A DNA stretch of 32,689 bases from UBA2210 sp036825195 (GTDB taxonomy: Bacteria; Desulfobacterota; Syntrophia; Syntrophales; UBA2210), in contig DAISYQ010000037.1 in NCBI GenBank assembly GCA_036825195.1, forward strand, positions 1-32,689, given 5' to 3'. Under the pieces are notes generated by a model. It had not been told where the DNA came from and searched no databases. It saw nothing but the letters and a program-made list of their open reading frames with translations. Position numbers and translations under genes: made by a program. Each line of letters starts with the position of its first letter. Positions within the stretch are counted from its first letter, which is position 1. Positions 15,118-23,157 of this stretch are shown piece by piece.

Positions 15118-15151
15118 AAAAGGGGCATCTGTTTTGTGGTGCCCTTTCTTT
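15118..15151 (+). terminator. Hairpin with T-rich tail after tRNA-Val
   Basis: AAGGGGCATC (15120-15129) pairs with GGTGCCCTT (15138-15146, with G-T wobble) across an 8-nt loop, followed by TCTTT. It sits 17 nt after the tRNA and 36 nt before the thrS ATG. It probably ends the tRNA transcript, though a leader structure controlling thrS is also possible. Confidence 0.6.
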
Positions 15152-15186
15152 AAAGGAGCCGGGAGGTAATTCCTTCTGATCTTGAA

Positions 15187-17127
15187 ATGAAAACCCTTAA
15201 GGGTGCTGTTGTGGAAAAGATTACTATTACATTACCGGATGGTTCTGTTGAGATCTGCCAATCCGGAAAAACAGTTGGAGAGATACTTTCTGCCCGATAC
15301 GGGGATGCCATTTCCTCTATTGTCGCAGCCAGGGTGAATGGCAAGATTGTAGATCTGAGCTACCCTCTGAAAGAAGATGTAGCACTTGATCCTGTTGATA
15401 TATCCTCCACGGATGGTCTAGGTGTGTTGCGTCATAGCATATCTCACGTCATGGCCCAGGCGGTGCAGGATCTTTTCAAAGGGGTCAAGGTGACCATAGG
15501 ACCTTCGATAGAAGATGGTTTTTACTATGACTTTGAATATTCCAACACCTTTACGCCGGAGGATCTCGAAAAGATAGAGAAACGGATGGGCGAGATTGCT
15601 GCCGCCGATCATCCCTTTGTCCGGACGGAGATGTCTCGACAGGAAGCGGTTTCCTTTTTTGAAAAGAGGGGTGAGCCGTATAAGGTAGAGCTGATCAATG
15701 ATCTTCCCGATGATGTGACTAGTGTGAGCCTGTACACCCAAGGGGAATTTGTCGATCTCTGTCGGGGTCCCCATGTGCCTTCAACGGGAATGATCAAGGC
15801 CTTCAAACTGTTGAATGTTGCGGGGGCATACTGGCGCGGGGATGAAAAAAACAAGATGCTGCAACGCATCTACGGTACGGGATTTGCGACACAGGAGGAG
15901 TTGGATACCTATCTCACGCTTATAGAGGAGGCAAAAAAAAGAGACCACCGAAGGCTGGGGAGAGAACTTGACCTCTTTCAGATGAACGATGAAGCAGGAC
16001 CGGGACTGATCATATTCCACCCTAAGGGTGCCCTCCTGAGGACGATCATCGAGGATTGGGAAAAGAGGGAACATCTGAAGCGCGAGTACGATATCGTCAT
16101 GGGTCCCCAGATCCTGAAGGTCGATCTGTGGAAGAAATCCGGTCATTTCGATCACTATCGCGAGAATATGTATTTTACTGAGGTGGATGAACAGCTCTAC
16201 GGCATAAAACCGATGAACTGTCTAAGCCATATGCTGATATACCAGTCGAAGATACGGAGTTACCGGGACCTGCCTCTGAGATATTTTGAACTGGGAACCG
16301 TGCATAGACATGAGAAGACGGGTGTCCTGCATGGTCTTATGCGGGCGCGCCAGTTCACGCAGGACGATGCGCACATCCTCTGTACGCCCGATCAGTTGAA
16401 CTCCGAGATCAGGGCTATTGCCGACTTTGTGGATTATGCGATGAATGTCTTCGGTTTTGCTTACGAGGTGGAATTGAGCACACGGCCGGACGATTCGATC
16501 GGTTCGGATGCGGACTGGGATCTGGCGACAGCCGCCTTGAAACTGGCACTCGAAGACAATAAGATATCGTATGACATCAACGAGGGGGACGGAGCGTTCT
16601 ACGGACCCAAGATTGATTTCAAGCTCAAGGATGCACTGGGAAGAAAGTGGCAGTGTGCCACTATTCAGTGTGATTTTGCCCTTCCCGAACGATTTGATCT
16701 GTCATATATCGGAGCGGATGGGGAAAAACACCGGCCCGTTATGCTCCACAGGGTTATTCTTGGTGCAATCGAGCGGTTCATGGGGGTGTTGATCGAACAT
16801 TACGCAGGGGCTTTCCCTGTATGGCTCTCTCCTGTGCAGGCGAGTATTCTTACCGTTACAGATAGGCATATTCCCCACGGTGAAGCAGTGTACGAACAAC
16901 TGATTGATGCGGGAATACGCTGTGAAAGAGATTTTAGAAACGAAAAGCTCGGATACAAAATACGAGAGGGGCAGATGAACAAGGTCCCTTATATGCTGGT
17001 TATAGGCGACAGAGAAATGGAATCCGGTACGATCTCACCCAGACAGCGGGACGGCAGTAATCTCGGTTCCATGAAGATCGTCGATTTTGTTTCAATTGTG
17101 AATGAAAAGTGCAACAAATACGAATAA
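15187..17127 (+). CDS. thrS: Threonine-tRNA ligase
   Basis: This enzyme charges tRNA-Thr in the cytoplasm and hydrolyses mischarged Ser-tRNA-Thr. Domains in order are TGS (about 10-72), the editing domain with HSISH (83-87) and C192/H196 in DLCRGPH, the class II catalytic core and the C-terminal anticodon-binding domain. The zinc ligands of the active site are C345 (MNCLSH), H396 (DDAHIL) and H521 (MLHRVILG). Motif 2 is RYFELGTVHRHEKTGVLHG. The start is uncertain. ATG 15187 lacks a well-spaced ribosome site. GTG 15211 has AAGGG seven bases upstream and gives MEKITITLPDGS, the usual family beginning. It is the first gene of the thrS-to-merR translation operon. Confidence 0.96.
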   Translation: MKTLKGAVVEKITITLPDGSVEICQSGKTVGEILSARYGDAISSIVAARVNGKIVDLSYPLKEDVALDPVDISSTDGLGVLRHSISHVMAQAVQDLFKGVKVTIGPSIEDGFYYDFEYSNTFTPEDLEKIEKRMGEIAAADHPFVRTEMSRQEAVSFFEKRGEPYKVELINDLPDDVTSVSLYTQGEFVDLCRGPHVPSTGMIKAFKLLNVAGAYWRGDEKNKMLQRIYGTGFATQEELDTYLTLIEEAKKRDHRRLGRELDLFQMNDEAGPGLIIFHPKGALLRTIIEDWEKREHLKREYDIVMGPQILKVDLWKKSGHFDHYRENMYFTEVDEQLYGIKPMNCLSHMLIYQSKIRSYRDLPLRYFELGTVHRHEKTGVLHGLMRARQFTQDDAHILCTPDQLNSEIRAIADFVDYAMNVFGFAYEVELSTRPDDSIGSDADWDLATAALKLALEDNKISYDINEGDGAFYGPKIDFKLKDALGRKWQCATIQCDFALPERFDLSYIGADGEKHRPVMLHRVILGAIERFMGVLIEHYAGAFPVWLSPVQASILTVTDRHIPHGEAVYEQLIDAGIRCERDFRNEKLGYKIREGQMNKVPYMLVIGDREMESGTISPRQRDGSNLGSMKIVDFVSIVNEKCNKYE

Positions 17128-17160
17128 AGATGTGTTATAATACCTTTTTTGCAACAATTC

Positions 17161-17169
17161 AGGAGGTGA
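17161..17169 (+). promoter_or_regulatory. Ribosome binding site fixing a non-AUG infC start
   Basis: AGGAGGTGA is an extended match to the 16S anti-Shine-Dalgarno sequence. It lies six bases (counting from AGGAGG) before ATA 17173, whereas the nearest conventional start, TTG 17185, is 18 bases away. The TGA at 17167, in frame, excludes any start further upstream. Confidence 0.75.
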
Positions 17170-17172
17170 CAC

Positions 17173-17685
17173 ATAGCTAAACAATTGAGAACCAATAGTG
17201 AGATCAAGGTTGACAAGGTGCGAGTGGTTGGTTCTGATGGGCAACAATTGGGTATACTGTCCCTTGCTGATGCTTTAGCGGAGGCTGAAAAACAGGATCT
17301 TGATCTGGTTGAAGTGGCTCCGAATTCAACACCGCCCGTTTGTCGGATCATGGACTACGGAAAACACCTGTATCAGCAAAGTAAGAAGTCTCACGGTGCA
17401 AAAAAGAGTCAGAGCACAATACAGCTAAAAGAAATTCGTATACGGCCGAAGACGGAGGAACATGATCTGCAGGTAAAAATTCGTCATATACAACGGTTCC
17501 TCGAACAGAACAACAAGGTGAAAGTGACGATGTTATTCAGAGGCCGGGAAATAGTTTACGCTGACAAGGGGAAACAGCTCATGGATGAAATCAAGAACAG
17601 ACTTGGTGAAACATGTGTTGTTGATCAGTTTCCCAAACGGGAGGGGAGAAATATGATAATGGTACTGTCTCCTCCGAAAAAGTGA
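17173..17685 (+). CDS. infC: Translation initiation factor IF-3, AUA start codon
   Basis: IF-3 binds the 30S subunit and rejects wrong start codons. The 170-aa protein has the N-domain (MDYGKHLYQQSKK around 60-75, with GQQLGILSLADALAEAEKQD and LVEVAPNSTPPVCRIMDYGK), a linker, and the C-domain (KEIRIRPKTEEHDLQVKIRH, MLFRGREIVYADKG, GRNMIMVLSPPKK). Reading from ATA 17173 gives IAKQLRTNSEI, which matches normal IF-3 N-termini. The start at TTG 17185 would remove four residues and be badly spaced. infC genes classically use rare starts (AUU in E. coli) so IF-3 can limit its own synthesis. The sequence therefore suggests autoregulation through AUA. It follows thrS by 45 nt and precedes rpmI. Confidence 0.93.
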   Translation: MAKQLRTNSEIKVDKVRVVGSDGQQLGILSLADALAEAEKQDLDLVEVAPNSTPPVCRIMDYGKHLYQQSKKSHGAKKSQSTIQLKEIRIRPKTEEHDLQVKIRHIQRFLEQNNKVKVTMLFRGREIVYADKGKQLMDEIKNRLGETCVVDQFPKREGRNMIMVLSPPKK

Positions 17686-17719
17686 CAGATCTCTTAATAA
17701 TAGAATCGGGAGTGATATA

Positions 17720-17917
17720 ATGCCGAAGTTAAAAACACACAGAGGAGCGGCCAAGAGGTTCAGTCTTACCGCTAAGGGGAAAGTAAAAAGGAGTAAGGCA
17801 TATTCCAGCCATATCCTGACCAAGAAGACGACCAAGCGGAAAAGAAACCTGAGGAAATCGGATCTTCTTAATAAGAGAGATATGAATGGAATCAAGAAAT
17901 TGATACCGTATGTGTAA
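17720..17917 (+). CDS. rpmI: Ribosomal protein bL35
   Basis: This 65-aa basic protein of the large subunit begins MPKLKTHRGAAKRFSLTAKG, the family signature, and continues with the KRKRNLRKSDLL stretch. GGGAGTGAT lies shortly before the ATG. It sits between infC and rplT in the conserved infC-rpmI-rplT order. The length is standard. Confidence 0.97.
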   Translation: MPKLKTHRGAAKRFSLTAKGKVKRSKAYSSHILTKKTTKRKRNLRKSDLLNKRDMNGIKKLIPYV

Positions 17918-17938
17918 GGTAGTGTTGGGGAGATACAT

Positions 17939-18286
17939 ATGAGAGTAAAGAGAAGTATACACGCAAGGAAGAAGAGAAGATCTGTGCTGAAGCTCGCAAA
18001 AGGGTTTTTCGGTGCGCGGAGTAGATTGTACAGAACCGCTACGGAAGCCGTTGAAAGGGCGATGAAATACTCCTACAGGGATCGGAGAGTACGGAAACGG
18101 GATTTCAGAAAGCTCTGGATTGCAAGAATAAATGCCGCAGCCCGTATGAATGGAATCACCTACAGTCGACTCATTAGCGGGATGAAGAATGCGGGAGTTG
18201 ATCTGGACAGAAAGATGCTTGCAGAACTTGCCGTCAATGATCCCGGAGCCTTTTCGAAGATCGTCGGCATAGCGAAAGGCGAGTAA
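17939..18286 (+). CDS. rplT: Ribosomal protein bL20
   Basis: This 115-aa protein of the large subunit binds 23S rRNA and is needed early in assembly. The long basic N-terminal helix (RVKRSIHARKKRRSVLKLAK) and the RDRRVRKRDFRKLWIARINA block are diagnostic, and the globular C-terminus is complete. GGGGAGAT precedes ATG 17939. In E. coli bL20 represses its own operon; no operator could be identified here. Confidence 0.97.
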   Translation: MRVKRSIHARKKRRSVLKLAKGFFGARSRLYRTATEAVERAMKYSYRDRRVRKRDFRKLWIARINAAARMNGITYSRLISGMKNAGVDLDRKMLAELAVNDPGAFSKIVGIAKGE

Positions 18287-18291
18287 ATGAC

Positions 18292-19308
18292 GTGAAGGAT
18301 GCTCTCGAAAACCTGAGGAGAAAGGCTGATGATGAGATACACTCAGCGAAGACCAGAGAGGAATTTCTTGAAATAAAAACCAGGTACCTCGGAAGAAAAG
18401 GCCTTCTCACCGATCTCCTCCGAGGTCTGAAAGATGTTGCTCCCGAAGAGAAACCTATTCTTGGTAAGCTTTCCAATGATGTAAAAACCTCCCTCCTGGA
18501 AGATATAACAAAAGCCCTGGAAGATATCGATTCCGGTGAAAAACAGGAATCACTGGGTAAGGAAAGGATTGATGTAACGCTTCCGGGCAGAGGTGTGCCA
18601 TATGGGAAGCTCCATCCCGTGACACAAGTGGAGAGCGAGATATGTGATATCTTCGCAACCTTGGGCTTTTCCGTGGTGGAGGGGCCTGAGGTTGAACTGA
18701 CCTATTATAATTTTGAATCCCTCAATATCCCCGATGATCATCCCGCCCGGGATGAACACGATACATTCTATGTAACCAACAACGTTGTCCTGCGTACCCA
18801 TACCTCTCCGGTGCAGGTCAGGACGATGGAAAAACAATCTCCCCCCGTAAGAATCCTTTCACCCGGTAAGGTATACCGGCCTGATTCCGATGTCTCGCAT
18901 ACCCCCATGTTTCATCAGGTTGAAGGATTATTGGTCGATGAAAAGATCACATTCGGAGATCTAAAAGGGACACTATCATTCTTTCTCCGACAGATGTTCG
19001 GTGGCGAAACAAAGGTACGATTCCGTCCCAGTTTTTTCCCCTTTACGGAACCGAGCGCAGAGGTCGACATACAGTGCGTGATGTGCAAAGGCGCCGGTTG
19101 CCGGGTATGCGGTCATAGTGGATGGATTGAGATCCTCGGATCGGGGATGGTTGATCCAGAGGTTTTCAGGGCGGTCCACTATGATACCGAAAGGATTTCA
19201 GGATTTGCATTTGGCCTCGGCGTCGAGAGGATTGCAATGCTCAAATACGGTATATCGGATATTCGTATGTTCTTCGAGAATGATCGGAGATTCTTGGAAC
19301 AGTTTTAG
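18292..19308 (+). CDS. pheS: Phenylalanine-tRNA ligase alpha subunit
   Basis: The catalytic subunit of the alpha2-beta2 enzyme charges tRNA-Phe in the cytoplasm. The N-terminal coiled coil (about 1-90) contacts tRNA. Class II core motifs are HPVTQVESEICDIFATLGFS, HTSPVQVRTM, RPSFFPFTEPSAEVDI and GFAFGLGVERIAMLKYGI. A CxxC-x5-CxxC-like cluster (CVMCKGAGCRVCGHSGW) is the usual one in bacterial PheS. The length of 338 aa is normal. GTG 18292 is chosen: AAAGGCGAG lies 8-16 nt upstream, while ATG 18287 reads only two codons before a stop. The gap to rplT is 5 nt. Confidence 0.97.
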   Translation: MKDALENLRRKADDEIHSAKTREEFLEIKTRYLGRKGLLTDLLRGLKDVAPEEKPILGKLSNDVKTSLLEDITKALEDIDSGEKQESLGKERIDVTLPGRGVPYGKLHPVTQVESEICDIFATLGFSVVEGPEVELTYYNFESLNIPDDHPARDEHDTFYVTNNVVLRTHTSPVQVRTMEKQSPPVRILSPGKVYRPDSDVSHTPMFHQVEGLLVDEKITFGDLKGTLSFFLRQMFGGETKVRFRPSFFPFTEPSAEVDIQCVMCKGAGCRVCGHSGWIEILGSGMVDPEVFRAVHYDTERISGFAFGLGVERIAMLKYGISDIRMFFENDRRFLEQF

Positions 19309-19338
19309 CCTGTTTTAAATCAGTGGTGGTGAATATAT

Positions 19339-21759
19339 ATGTTAGTCAGTCTCAAGTGGTTGAGGGATTATATTGACGTGGACCTGACTCCGGAGGAGAT
19401 TGCCGGAAAATTGACCATGGCCGGACTGGAGGTCGACTCCATAGAGAGAGTACGGCCGGATTTCTCTGGCGTGGTTGTAGCTCAAATACTTTCAGTCAAA
19501 CCCCATCCCAATGCCGATAAACTTTCTCTATGTGAAGTTTCCACCGGTGAACAGACCTTCCCGGTCGTGTGTGGCGCAAAAAACATCAGCGCCAGTAATA
19601 TCGTTCCCTTTGCGAAGGTGGGGGCGACTATACCAGGTGGGTACACGATAAAAAGCACCCGGTTGCGCGGAGAGTTGTCCGAGGGGATGCTCTGTTCCGA
19701 AGAAGAGCTGGGAATAGGTGACGATGCCACCGGTATCATGATGCTGCCTGATACCCTTATTCTTGGTGAGGATCTTGCCGTAGCTCTCGATCTCGAAGAT
19801 GTTGCCTTTGAGATATCCGTTACCCCGAACCGTGCCGATTGTCTGAGCATGATAGGCATAGCACGGGAGATCGCGGCCATGACGGGAAGGAAGGTGCACT
19901 ACCCTGCTGTAGCATTCGAGGAGCAGGGAGCGAAGATCGATGAACTGACCTCAGTGACGATACTCAATCCGGATCTGTGCCCCCGGTATACGGCCAGGCT
20001 TATTAAAGATGTCGAGATTCGCCCCTCACCGGCATGGATGCGCATGAGACTCGAAGCAGTGGGTCTGCGCGCGATCAATAATGTCGTTGACGTAACGAAT
20101 TTTGTCATGCTGGAATACGGTCAGCCGTTGCATGCCTTTAACTTCCGCTCCCTCAAAGAGGGACGGATCGTTGTCCGGGGTGCCGATGAGGGTGAACGGT
20201 TCGTTTCTCTCGATGAAAAGACCCGTACACTGAGTGCCGACACCCTGATGATCTGTGACGGGGTTGAGCCGGTTGCGGTTGCCGGGATCATGGGTGGACT
20301 CAATTCCGAGGTTGAAGACGATACAAAAGAAGTCCTCCTCGAAAGCGCCTATTTTAACCCTTCTTCCATACGGAAATCATCGCGATCTCTGGGAATGGGT
20401 ACGGACGCCGCCTTTCGCTTTGAACGCGGAATAGATCCGGACGGTGTGATCAAAGCTCTCAACAGGGCGGCCCAGTTGATTGCCGATCTGTCGGGAGGGT
20501 CTATATGCAAGGGGTATATTGACGAGTATCCACGGAAGATCGAAGCCATACGAGATATCCCCCTCAGACCCGAACGGGTGAATAGGATCCTGGGTACGCA
20601 GATTGAAGCGGATGAGATGAGAGGCATTCTTGAGGGACTCGAAATGGAAGTGAGTGAAGGGGAACCAGGAGAATATCTGGTAACGCCTCCCACATTCAGG
20701 GTAGACATTACTCGAGAGATAGACCTGACAGAGGAGATCGCTCGAGTCCATGGTTACGAGGGGATTCCCACAACACTGCCTCAACTTTCACCTCAGGCGG
20801 TGATTGCAAACGATAAGAGGGTTTTGCAGAACAGGATACGAACCATATTGAATGGGGACGGGTATAACGAGGTTATCAATTACAGCTTTATCTCACCGGC
20901 GTCTGCTGACATCCTCGGCTTGACTAAAGGGGACGAAGGACGAAGCTTCATACGACTTGCAGCCCCTCTCGGTGAAGACATGTCCGTTATGAGGACAAAC
21001 CTGGCGTATGGTCTCCTGACGACGATGAAAAGAAACATCAGTACCGGAAATCATGATCTTCGTATATTCGAGATAGGTAAAGTGTTCCATGATATCGGAA
21101 AGGAACTGCCTCGAGAAGATGAAAGGATAGGGGTCCTTGTCTGTGGAGCCCGGTATGATCGGTCATGGCACTTTGGTGACGGGCTCTATTCCGATTTCTA
21201 CGATCTTAAAGGATGTGTAGAGGATCTATTTAACGCCTTAAGAATACGTGATATCCGATTTATATCCGATTGTGACCGACCATTTCTTCATCCCGGAAGG
21301 TCTTGTACTGTTATGTCAGGCGATACGATTATCGGATGGTTGGGCGATGTCCACCCCGACGTCCTTGATACGATGGATATCAAGGGAAGGGCCGTGATCT
21401 TTGAATGTGACCTCCATGCAATTGAAACCCTTCCACGCGAGACGACGGTGTATGCCACCATTGCGAAGTTTCCGTCTATTACGAGGGACGTTGCATTTGT
21501 GCTCAATAGATCAGTTGAGGGGAGGTATATAGTGGATCTTGCTCTTGAAAAAGGGGAGAATTTGCTTGAATATGTGAGTATATTTGATGTATATATCGGT
21601 AAAGGGATTCCTGACGGGATGAGAAGTCTGGCCGTGAGATTTACCTATCGCTCGGCTGCGAGAACTCTGACAGACACCGAAGTCAACGAGGTCCACGACA
21701 GGATCGTGGAAAGAATTGTAAAACACACAGGCGCAAAGATAAGAGGAGTGGAGATTTAA
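19339..21759 (+). CDS. pheT: Phenylalanine-tRNA ligase beta subunit
   Basis: The 806-aa structural and editing subunit pairs with PheS. It opens with MLVSLKWLRDYIDVDLTPEE, then an EMAP-II-like tRNA-binding domain (about 40-155, including KPHPNADKLSLCEVSTG), the B3/B4 editing domain, and B5 (GIDPDGVIKALNRAAQLIAD region onward). A catalytic-like domain (MKRNISTGNHDLRIFEIGKVF) precedes the C-terminal anticodon-binding fold FAKFPSITRDVAFVLNRSVE-like segment (AKFPSITRDVAFVLNRS). The order and length match the family. The start is ATG 19339, 30 nt after pheS. Confidence 0.97.
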   Translation: MLVSLKWLRDYIDVDLTPEEIAGKLTMAGLEVDSIERVRPDFSGVVVAQILSVKPHPNADKLSLCEVSTGEQTFPVVCGAKNISASNIVPFAKVGATIPGGYTIKSTRLRGELSEGMLCSEEELGIGDDATGIMMLPDTLILGEDLAVALDLEDVAFEISVTPNRADCLSMIGIAREIAAMTGRKVHYPAVAFEEQGAKIDELTSVTILNPDLCPRYTARLIKDVEIRPSPAWMRMRLEAVGLRAINNVVDVTNFVMLEYGQPLHAFNFRSLKEGRIVVRGADEGERFVSLDEKTRTLSADTLMICDGVEPVAVAGIMGGLNSEVEDDTKEVLLESAYFNPSSIRKSSRSLGMGTDAAFRFERGIDPDGVIKALNRAAQLIADLSGGSICKGYIDEYPRKIEAIRDIPLRPERVNRILGTQIEADEMRGILEGLEMEVSEGEPGEYLVTPPTFRVDITREIDLTEEIARVHGYEGIPTTLPQLSPQAVIANDKRVLQNRIRTILNGDGYNEVINYSFISPASADILGLTKGDEGRSFIRLAAPLGEDMSVMRTNLAYGLLTTMKRNISTGNHDLRIFEIGKVFHDIGKELPREDERIGVLVCGARYDRSWHFGDGLYSDFYDLKGCVEDLFNALRIRDIRFISDCDRPFLHPGRSCTVMSGDTIIGWLGDVHPDVLDTMDIKGRAVIFECDLHAIETLPRETTVYATIAKFPSITRDVAFVLNRSVEGRYIVDLALEKGENLLEYVSIFDVYIGKGIPDGMRSLAVRFTYRSAARTLTDTEVNEVHDRIVERIVKHTGAKIRGVEI

Positions 21760-21784
21760 ATAACTTCAGACGAGGGAGGGTGAC

Positions 21785-22060
21785 ATGACAAAAGCTGATA
21801 TCATAAGAAATGTTCATGAGAGAGTGGGTATCTCAAAGAGCGATTCCGCTCGCTTTGTAGAGTCAGTATTTGATATCATCAAGGAAACCCTTGCCAGGGG
21901 AGAGGATGTCAAGATTTCCGGGTTCGGCAAATTAAATATCAGAGAAAAGTCTGCCCGGAGGGGAAGAAATCCTCAGACTGGCGAAGAGATCGAAATATCT
22001 TCTAGGAAGGTCTTGACCTTTAAATCAAGTCAAGTGTTGAAAAAAGCGTTAAATTTTTGA
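21785..22060 (+). CDS. ihfA: Integration host factor alpha subunit
   Basis: This 91-aa DNA-bending protein forms a heterodimer with IhfB. It has the HU/IHF fold, with MTKADIIRNVHERVGISKSD helices, GEDVKISGFGKLNIREKSAR, and a beta-arm carrying the intercalating proline of RNPQTGEEI. A position directly behind pheT identifies it as ihfA rather than HU or IhfB. IHF commonly bends DNA at sigma-54 promoters, so it could act at the atpE promoter found in this window; I saw no clear IHF site there. GGGAGGGTGAC precedes the ATG. Confidence 0.92.
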   Translation: MTKADIIRNVHERVGISKSDSARFVESVFDIIKETLARGEDVKISGFGKLNIREKSARRGRNPQTGEEIEISSRKVLTFKSSQVLKKALNF

Positions 22061-22117
22061 TACGTTACAAGGTTGTCATGAGCCTGATTTTTGCCCTTGA
22101 TGTGCGGGTTCTCTATT

Positions 22118-22447
22118 ATGGTTATTCCTGATAAGAATTATTTCCGTATCGGTGAGGTAAGCAAAATACTGGGAGTTGAGCCTTACGTTGTCAGATATTG
22201 GGAATCGGAATTTAGATCTGTCAGGCCGGTGCGCACAAGATCAGACCAGCGTCTTTACCGGAAAAAGGATGTTGAGCAGCTGATCACGATCAAAAACTTG
22301 CTGTATAAGGAAATGTTCACCATAGCCGGAGCCAGAAAGAAATTGACGGATATCAATCGTGGAAAGGAGGTAGCCCCTTTCGACGAGAGCGACAAGCTCA
22401 TTGATATCAAGAGGAGATTGAGGGAAATAAGAGAGGTAGTCAGCTAA
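22118..22447 (+). CDS. MerR-family transcriptional regulator
   Basis: This 109-aa DNA-binding protein has a MerR winged helix at its start: YFRIGEVSKILGVEPYVVRY followed by WESEFRSVRP and DQRLYRKKDVEQL. A short helical tail without metal-binding cysteines follows. It commonly accompanies ihfA in Desulfobacterota and lies 57 nt behind it here. ATG 22118 gives a compact N-terminus. An earlier TTG 22091 or ATG 22100 would add residues without homology, and none has a strong ribosome site. The target is unknown. It ends before a strong terminator. Confidence 0.85.
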   Translation: MVIPDKNYFRIGEVSKILGVEPYVVRYWESEFRSVRPVRTRSDQRLYRKKDVEQLITIKNLLYKEMFTIAGARKKLTDINRGKEVAPFDESDKLIDIKRRLREIREVVS

Positions 22448-22474
22448 CGTGCTACTATATATGAGATGTACCTT

Positions 22475-22518
22475 AAAAGGGCCGGTCCGAAAAGCAATCA
22501 CTTCGGACCGGCCCTTTT
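22475..22518 (+). terminator. Strong intrinsic terminator closing the translation operon
   Basis: AAAAGGGCCGGTCCGAA and TTCGGACCGGCCCTTTT are 17-nt perfect inverted arms around a 10-nt loop. The U run at the 3' end is T4. It lies 27 nt after the merR stop. The convergent PxxKW gene follows, so it may act both ways. Confidence 0.93.
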
Positions 22519-22591
22519 GATATCTTGTGATAATGTTATACAGCCATATTACAATAGAACAATATTTCTATACAACTTTTCAGGTGAAGAA

Positions 22592-22873
22592 CTATCTTTT
22601 CGATCCTCTCTTTGAGGCTTTTAACGGGTTGATCTTCTGGATGGTTTCTTTGGCGGTTCTTTCTATATGCGTTGCCGATGGACACCCTCCGATTGCCCAT
22701 TTTGCCGCGGGATCAGGGTATATCAGGCAATATTTGACGGAAGAATATTCAATACACTTACCGCATCCTTCACACTTTTCGATGATTGGATGGCAACTGC
22801 CTCCATTAAAACCGCATCCTTTTTTGGTCATAAAGGCGCATTCATAACCTTCCTTGATAGTTTTACAAAGCAT
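22592..22873 (-). CDS. PxxKW family cysteine-rich protein
   Basis: This 93-aa cysteine-rich protein contains CAFMTKKGCGFNGGSC, CEGCGKCIEY, YCLIYPDPAAKW and GGCPSATH. The PxxKW motif with regularly spaced cysteines matches the family of that name found in Desulfobacterota and relatives. It probably binds a metal or iron-sulfur centre, but no function is established to my knowledge. The start at 22873 (MLCKTIKEGYEC) has GGGGGTGA upstream. The longer ORF start at 22912 adds 13 unconvincing residues. It is divergent from the PTS operon. Confidence 0.82.
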   Translation of the reverse strand: MLCKTIKEGYECAFMTKKGCGFNGGSCHPIIEKCEGCGKCIEYSSVKYCLIYPDPAAKWAIGGCPSATHIERTAKETIQKINPLKASKRGSKR

Positions 22874-22999
22874 GGGAATCACCCCCTTCTCATTTTTGGG
22901 TCTATCGGACAAAAAAAACGGGCCGTCTATGCCGCGGACGCCCCGATCGTTGCAAACGGTCCGGATAAGCTGACGCTACATACCTGAAAAAAGATATCG

Positions 23000-23042
23000 T
23001 GTCAATAAAAAAATAAACCGACTCGGTTTGTTTTTATTGACA
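23000..23042. repeat. 43-nt imperfect inverted repeat between divergent operons
   Basis: TGTCAATAAAAA at 23000 and TTTTTATTGACA at 23042 are perfect inverted ends; AAACCGA/TCGGTTT continue the stem inside, separated by a 1-2 nt bulge. Each end is a consensus -35 (TTGACA) pointing outwards, one towards the PxxKW gene and one towards the PTS genes. The leftward one has a weak TATGTA -10 17 nt away; the rightward one has no clear -10. Confidence 0.55.
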
Positions 23043-23099
23043 ATTGACCGAATGTGTTAAACATGTTACATGCATTTCATCTGAATGGGAAAGAGTATG

Positions 23100-23117
23100 C
23101 CTTAAGAAATTTTAAGG
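23100..23117. repeat. Short palindrome upstream of the PTS operon
   Basis: CCTTAA and TTAAGG flank a 6-nt centre, 41 nt before the IID start codon. It could be an operator for the IID-HPr-EI genes. The arms are short, so chance is possible. Confidence 0.3.
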
Positions 23118-23157
23118 ATACAGGTTCCCGCGAGAAAGAATAAAGGAGTACTGTGGA

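Noticed and set aside
15102..15186. T-box or other riboswitch before thrS
   Set aside because: The gap is too short and holds only a simple hairpin; no T-box motif is seen.
17185..17685. infC starting at TTG 17185
   Set aside because: The ribosome site would be 18 bases away and four conserved N-terminal residues would be lost; ATA 17173 fits better.
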